Source: Acinetobacter brisouioides (GTDB taxonomy: Bacteria > Pseudomonadota > Gammaproteobacteria > Pseudomonadales > Moraxellaceae). Taken from it: 64,000 nt of DNA. The translations under genes were made by a program, and so were the position numbers. Every line of letters starts with the position of its first letter. Positions within the stretch are counted from its first letter, which is position 1. The stretch covers positions 62,001-126,000 of the forward strand of contig NZ_SJNX01000004.1 of assembly GCF_004331075.1 (NCBI RefSeq), written 5' to 3'. The notes under the pieces are model-generated. The model searched no databases, was not told the DNA's origin, and worked only from the letters and a program-made list of their open reading frames with translations. This document shows positions 61,116 through 64,000 of the stretch, piece after piece.

Positions 61116-61448
61116 ATGGCTCAAGCCCTGTTAGAGCAATTAAAAAATGGACAAGCTAAATTTGCAGATGTGATGAGTTACATCGAACAGCATTACACCC
61201 ATACCCCAACCGCTTTTCAAAATGGTGCACAGCATAATGCCAGCACTGAAAATCAAGGCAGTGCTAAAGTCTTTTCGTTTGCACAGTTAAATGGCTTAAA
61301 CCCAGAAGATACACTTGCATTGTTTGCGGAACATTATGCTGCGGTCTTAGCAACGCCTGAAAGCACTGACCATCAAAACATCCGTCAGTTTATGCAACAT
61401 GGCTGGCAAGGGATTAAATTTGAAGGTCAAGCTTTAGCAGCAAAATAA
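61116..61448 (+). CDS. HopJ family protein
   Basis: A 110-residue protein matching the HopJ type III effector family by its pattern (LLEQLKNGQAKFADVMSYIEQHYTHTPTAFQNG, NQGSAKVFSFAQLNGLNPEDTLALFAEHY, GWQGIKFEGQAL). The name comes from Pseudomonas syringae; the family is widespread in non-pathogens without type III secretion, and no secretion genes are here, so an effector role is not implied. Function unknown. Confidence 0.85.
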   Translation: MAQALLEQLKNGQAKFADVMSYIEQHYTHTPTAFQNGAQHNASTENQGSAKVFSFAQLNGLNPEDTLALFAEHYAAVLATPESTDHQNIRQFMQHGWQGIKFEGQALAAK

Positions 61449-61500
61449 TCCTGTATCGCTTTTTCATCAAAAGATAGGCGCTCAGTTGAGTGCTGATTAG

Positions 61501-61533
61501 TTAAGGAGATGATCAATGATCTCCTTAATTTTT
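61501..61533 (+). terminator. Terminator after the HopJ-like gene
   Basis: TTAAGGAGAT and ATCTCCTTAA arms followed by TTTTT. Confidence 0.85.
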
Positions 61534-61728
61534 AAATAATTATAAAAAATAAATACTTAAATCTATGCTATTTTCTAATTTTTACGAATAATAAGCGAAG
61601 CCTCGCAAGGAAAGCTGCTTGAAGTGCAGTACTCCTACCCCAAAACAGTTTTTTCTACCATGTTGTCATGGTTAAAGCATTGCCGAAACATCGCCACAAA
61701 ATATATCACCACATCAGTTTAAAAATAA

Positions 61729-61760
61729 AATGCCAGTCAATTTCTTAACTGACCAGCATT
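61729..61760 (-). terminator. Possible terminator of the crcB-DUF190 operon
   Basis: AATGCcaGTCA and TGACcaGCATT arms pair with two C-A mismatches; A-rich sequence to the left gives a partial U tract on the minus strand. Weak but well placed. Confidence 0.45.
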
Positions 61761-61779
61761 CAGCTTTTAAGCGAGTCTT

Positions 61780-62100
61780 TTATGTTAATTGTCCAAGCGA
61801 ACCAAATTCGACAGGAATTTTGACATAAAACAAGGACAACTCTTGCTGCTGCAAATAATCCAGCAACTCATCTGCCTGCAGGGCAGTCACAACGAGTTCA
61901 ACTTGAATCGGCTGGTCTGCAAGCTCAAAAAAACGACTAGAATGGCTTTCTCCTTGCCGACCTACACTTTCTAATGCACTCAAAATTGTTGCCCCTTGGA
62001 TCTTAAACTGTTGGGCGACTCCAAGTAACCATTTAGACAACGGCTTACCTCGATATTGAACTTTTTGTTCCGTATAAAAACGCAATAAATAGCCTTGCAT
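61780..62100 (-). CDS. DUF190 family protein of the fluoride operon
   Basis: A 106-residue soluble protein of the DUF190 family (PII-like ferredoxin fold, by family knowledge), with GYLLRFYTEQKVQYRGKPLSKWLLGVA and VELVVTALQADELLDYLQQQ. Often found next to crcB. Start ATG 62100 is set by GGAGG five bases before it; the frame opens at TTG 62112. It lies 13 bases after crcB, so it should be induced by fluoride with it. Molecular role unknown; it may sense or assist CrcB. Confidence 0.86.
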   Translation of the reverse strand: MQGYLLRFYTEQKVQYRGKPLSKWLLGVAQQFKIQGATILSALESVGRQGESHSSRFFELADQPIQVELVVTALQADELLDYLQQQELSLFYVKIPVEFGSLGQLT

Positions 62101-62113
62101 ATCTGCCTCCAAT

Positions 62114-62497
62114 TCAAGCCTGTGCGGTCAAATAATGATGTGCTGCCATTCCCAGAAAGGTACACAGTAATGAACCGATCAAATGCACCGAGATTGCAAG
62201 ACATGCTAGGCTGAGTTTGCCATTTTGTAACAAATTCATAATTTCAGCAGAAAAAGTTGAAAATGTGGTCAGTGCACCGCAGAACCCTGTAATGACAAAT
62301 AATTTATAGTTTGGACTCAGACTACTTTGTGCAAAAAATGCAATCGAAAAGCCAATAATAAAACCACCAATCAGATTAACTGCTACTGTTCCAAGTGGAA
62401 TTTCTGGGTAGATCGCATTGAGCTTTAAACCTAAAAACCAGCGTGTCCACGCACCGAGGACAGAGCCTAAGGCAATTGAAATGAGCGAATAATACAT
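62114..62497 (-). CDS. crcB: Fluoride efflux channel CrcB (Fluc)
   Basis: A 127-residue four-helix membrane protein that works as a dual-topology dimer to expel fluoride. The family features are GSVLGAWTRWFLG, GTVAVNLIGGFIIGF (with the conserved Asn) and the central GFCGALTTFSTFSAE, which holds the sodium and Phe-box residues. AAAGGAG stands ten bases before ATG 62497. A fluoride riboswitch lies in the leader. Confidence 0.96.
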   Translation of the reverse strand: MYYSLISIALGSVLGAWTRWFLGLKLNAIYPEIPLGTVAVNLIGGFIIGFSIAFFAQSSLSPNYKLFVITGFCGALTTFSTFSAEIMNLLQNGKLSLACLAISVHLIGSLLCTFLGMAAHHYLTAQA

Positions 62498-62512
62498 AAT
62501 GATCTGTCTCCT

Positions 62513-62557
62513 TTAGCACAGATCTAAAAGAGCATAAGCAAAGAATGAGTAAAACAT
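62513..62557 (-). CDS. Short leader ORF between the fluoride riboswitch and crcB (14 residues)
   Basis: ATG at 62557 encodes MFYSFFAYALLDLC and ends in TAA whose last bases run into the crcB ribosome site (TAAAGGAG). AGGAG lies seven bases before the ATG. That AGGAG is in the hairpin GTACTC/GAGTAC (62580-62562). No similarity is recognised; its value may be translation itself, which would open or mask the crcB ribosome site. Confidence 0.5.
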   Translation of the reverse strand: MFYSFFAYALLDLC

Positions 62558-62561
62558 AGAA

Positions 62562-62598
62562 GTACTCCTGAACAGAGTACGCACGCAAACCCACGTAC
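62562..62598 (-). promoter_or_regulatory. Two mutually exclusive hairpins (expression platform candidate)
   Basis: Hairpin 1 pairs GTACG (62598-62594) with CGTAC (62581-62577). Hairpin 2 pairs GTACTC (62580-62575) with GAGTAC (62567-62562). Both use GTAC at 62580-62577, so only one can form. Hairpin 2 hides the AGGAG of the short leader ORF. Confidence 0.55.
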
Positions 62599-62618
62599 CC
62601 TGTCTAGATGAAGGGTGA

Positions 62619-62671
62619 CGTAGGCATCATTAGCCGATATGGCGGTTTGTTACAGGAGGAATGCCATCTCC
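62619..62671 (-). promoter_or_regulatory. Fluoride riboswitch (crcB motif)
   Basis: The minus strand shows the conserved elements in order: GGAGATGGCATTCCTCC at the 5' side, AACCGCC in the middle, and GGCTAATGATGCCTACG at the 3' side, which form the pseudoknotted aptamer. It lies 122 bases upstream of crcB on the same strand. This fits fluoride-induced expression of crcB and DUF190. Confidence 0.95.
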
Positions 62672-62688
62672 AGATGAGCTTATCTTAG

Positions 62689-62716
62689 ACGATTTTTCAT
62701 CGGCATGAAAAATCGT
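62689..62716. other. Perfect 12-base-pair hairpin upstream of the riboswitch
   Basis: ACGATTTTTCAT and ATGAAAAATCGT around CGGC. It lies between the GFA-family gene and the riboswitch. A T run follows only on the plus strand, so as a terminator of the GFA gene it would depend on the U-rich arm. Confidence 0.5.
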
Positions 62717-62730
62717 TTTTCCCGATCTTT

Positions 62731-63138
62731 TTATGGGCGTTCGGCATACTGTGGCAATGCATCACAAATATCATCCCACTCTGCTTTCGATGCTGCAAAA
62801 ATATGCATGATTGGTTTTTGTTGTAAAGGCGTATCCAGTGTGCCAATACGCAGGCGATAATAATCTGGTGTTTCTGCTTTCACGCTGATAATTGGTGAAC
62901 CACATTCACTACAGAAACAACGTTGTGTCGTTGCAGTTGACTGATATTTTTTCAGTAAGTGCTCACCCTGCACAATTTTAAAGTCTGCAACACGAATCGG
63001 GGCATTGACTGCATACGCACTACCATTGGCTTTACGACAACGTTGGCAATGACATTCGAGCATATCACCAATTGCACCATGTACTTCGTATTGAATGCCT
63101 TGGCATAAGCAACTGCCACGATAGATCGTTTCAGACAT
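62731..63138 (-). CDS. GFA family zinc protein
   Basis: A 135-residue protein of the glutathione-dependent formaldehyde-activating (GFA/CENP-V) fold. The zinc ligands are present in order: Cys10 and Cys12 (SCLCQG), Cys29, Cys31 and Cys34 (ECHCQRC), and a later FCSECGSP. Substrate cannot be inferred; the family name does not prove formaldehyde metabolism. It lies 58 bases downstream of the flavoprotein gene and upstream of the fluoride operon. Confidence 0.88.
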   Translation of the reverse strand: MSETIYRGSCLCQGIQYEVHGAIGDMLECHCQRCRKANGSAYAVNAPIRVADFKIVQGEHLLKKYQSTATTQRCFCSECGSPIISVKAETPDYYRLRIGTLDTPLQQKPIMHIFAASKAEWDDICDALPQYAERP

Positions 63139-63195
63139 TTGTCTTCCCTCATGTTGTATTTATCGTGGCGTCAGCATAACAAAAAAATGCAGGCT

Positions 63196-64000
63196 TTAGC
63201 TTAAAAACTGCACTACACCCTGTGCCGCGGCACGCCCTGTTGCAAAACAGGCTGTGAGCAAATAACCTCCTGTTGGCGCATCCCAATCTAGCATTTCACC
63301 ACAGCAAAAAATGCCTGCATGCTGTTTGAGTTGTAAGGCTTCACTGAGAACATCTTGCTTTACTCCGCCTGCACAGCTAATCGCTTCATCAATCGGGCGA
63401 AAGCCTGTTAAAGCAATCGGGAGTTGTTTAATCTGGGCGGCTAAAGCTTCAGGTTGTTGCCAAAGATCTTTAGAAACAAGCTCACGGACTAAATTGGCTT
63501 TTGCAGTATCCAAGCCTGCCTTGCGCCAGATATTTGCCATGGACTGTTTTTTATGCGGCTGTAGCTTTTGAACCAATTCAGCCTGCGTCAATTCGGGCAA
63601 CAAATCTAAGTACAGCTGCATGGAAGTTTGTTGGCGGAGCGCACGATTAAATTTATAAATCAGCCCGCTTTCTAAGCCGTATTGGGTAATGACGATATCG
63701 CCCAGACTGGCCTGCTCAGCATGATCTACCCAAGCTTTAACCCGCTTTAAAGGCTGCCCAAATACAGGTTGCATATAGCTTGACCAAACACGTTCCACAC
63801 CCGCATTACTGGCTTGAAAAGTTTGAATTTCTTCAGGTTTCAGCCATGTTTGCCATGCACCATCACTGCCTAAACGCGACCAAGACACTGCGCCACAGGC
63901 CAAAATAATCGCTGAAAATTTTTGTTGAATCACAGAGGCATCGGGCGTTTGGGTATTTTGAAAACACAGCACTTGCTCAGGCTGAATGCCGACACAACGA
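63196..64000 (-). CDS. NAD(P)/FAD-dependent oxidoreductase (HI0933/TIGR03862-like), N terminus outside window
   Basis: The frame runs open through the right edge, so the FAD-binding N terminus is missing here; about 268 C-terminal residues are seen. Features are SAIILACGAVSWSRLGSDGAWQTW near the start of the visible part and the C-terminal GGVKQDVLSEALQLKQHAGIFCCGEMLDWDAPTGGYLLTACFATGRAAAQ, typical of YhiN/HI0933-type flavoproteins. Biological role of the family is unclear. An in-frame GTG at 63972 is internal, not the start. Confidence 0.85.
   Translation of the reverse strand, partial: RCVGIQPEQVLCFQNTQTPDASVIQQKFSAIILACGAVSWSRLGSDGAWQTWLKPEEIQTFQASNAGVERVWSSYMQPVFGQPLKRVKAWVDHAEQASLGDIVITQYGLESGLIYKFNRALRQQTSMQLYLDLLPELTQAELVQKLQPHKKQSMANIWRKAGLDTAKANLVRELVSKDLWQQPEALAAQIKQLPIALTGFRPIDEAISCAGGVKQDVLSEALQLKQHAGIFCCGEMLDWDAPTGGYLLTACFATGRAAAQGVVQFLS

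Larger units (their letters stand above)
61449..61779. other. Intergenic region between hopJ-like gene and DUF190 gene
   Basis: A 331-base gap with a plus-strand terminator (61501-61533), an imperfect minus-strand stem near 61729-61760, and between them a GC-richer stretch (61595-61640) with GCGA-AGCC-TCGC and CTGC/GCAG stems, which has a block order loosely like that at 42467-42515. No ORF. Confidence 0.45.

Noticed and set aside
61116..61448. Type III secretion effector
   Set aside because: The HopJ name fits the family only; no secretion or chaperone genes are present and the family is common in free-living bacteria.

Overview
The window looks like a chromosomal segment of an Acinetobacter-type gammaproteobacterium (Moraxellaceae). 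This is inferred from the AT-rich base composition seen by eye, the protein sequences, and several conserved gene orders: tgt-yajC-secD-secF, rlmN-pilF-rodZ-ispG-hisS-yfgM-bamB-der, leuS-lptE-holA, a yibN-like gene followed by grxC and secB, and ilvI-ilvH-ilvC. Most of it is core genome. No rRNA, tRNA, insertion sequence, prophage or CRISPR array was recognised.

Layout. 1-2.7 kb: a DUF3137/LemA pair and a PAS-GGDEF protein. 2.97-7.44 kb: tgt, yajC, secD, secF. 7.5-24.75 kb: one 20-gene minus-strand operon that reads as a complete aryl polyene (APE) pigment pathway. It runs apeC, D, E, F, G, a fused apeH-apeI, a split apeJ (glycosyltransferase then acyltransferase), an aromatic amino acid ammonia-lyase, apeK, L, M, a halogenase-like flavoprotein, a DUF3261 lipoprotein, apeO, P, Q, R, a small exported protein and a phosphopantetheinyl transferase. 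24.9-34.1 kb: der back to ndk. 34.2-36.3 kb: iscX, a PAP2 phosphatase and a glycosyltransferase. 36.7-37.7 kb: a solitary periplasmic binding protein. 37.9-42.0 kb: an AT-rich four-gene chaperone-usher pilus operon of the spore-coat-U (Csu-like) type. 42.6-45.8 kb: ilvC-ilvH-ilvI with a structured leader that encodes a branched-chain-rich peptide. 46.3-51.9 kb: a DUF4124 protein, leuS, lptE, holA, fabI. 52-64 kb: a BI-1/YccA membrane protein, a FAD amine oxidase, orn, rsgA, a rhodanese, grxC, secB, a second diguanylate cyclase, an ABC1 kinase-like protein, a HopJ-family protein, a fluoride-riboswitch-controlled crcB-DUF190 unit, a GFA-family protein and a flavoprotein cut by the window edge.

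How the APE genes should fit together (inference from family knowledge). The ammonia-lyase makes a cinnamate- or coumarate-type starter and ApeH loads it on an acyl carrier protein (ApeE/ApeF, armed by the clustered PPTase). ApeO/ApeC/ApeR extend it, ApeQ reduces it, and ApeP with the ApeI domain dehydrates it. The halogenase-like flavoprotein may decorate the ring. The acyltransferases, glycosyltransferase, LolA-like ApeL, MMPL exporter ApeM and the lipoprotein place the product in the outer membrane.

The observations I rate highest are four. The ApeP/ApeI dehydratase has its catalytic His and Glu split between two polypeptides. The APE operon carries a halogenase-motif enzyme. The ilv leader looks like an unannotated attenuator. 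The crcB fluoride riboswitch is followed by a 14-codon ORF whose ribosome-binding site lies in one of two mutually exclusive hairpins.
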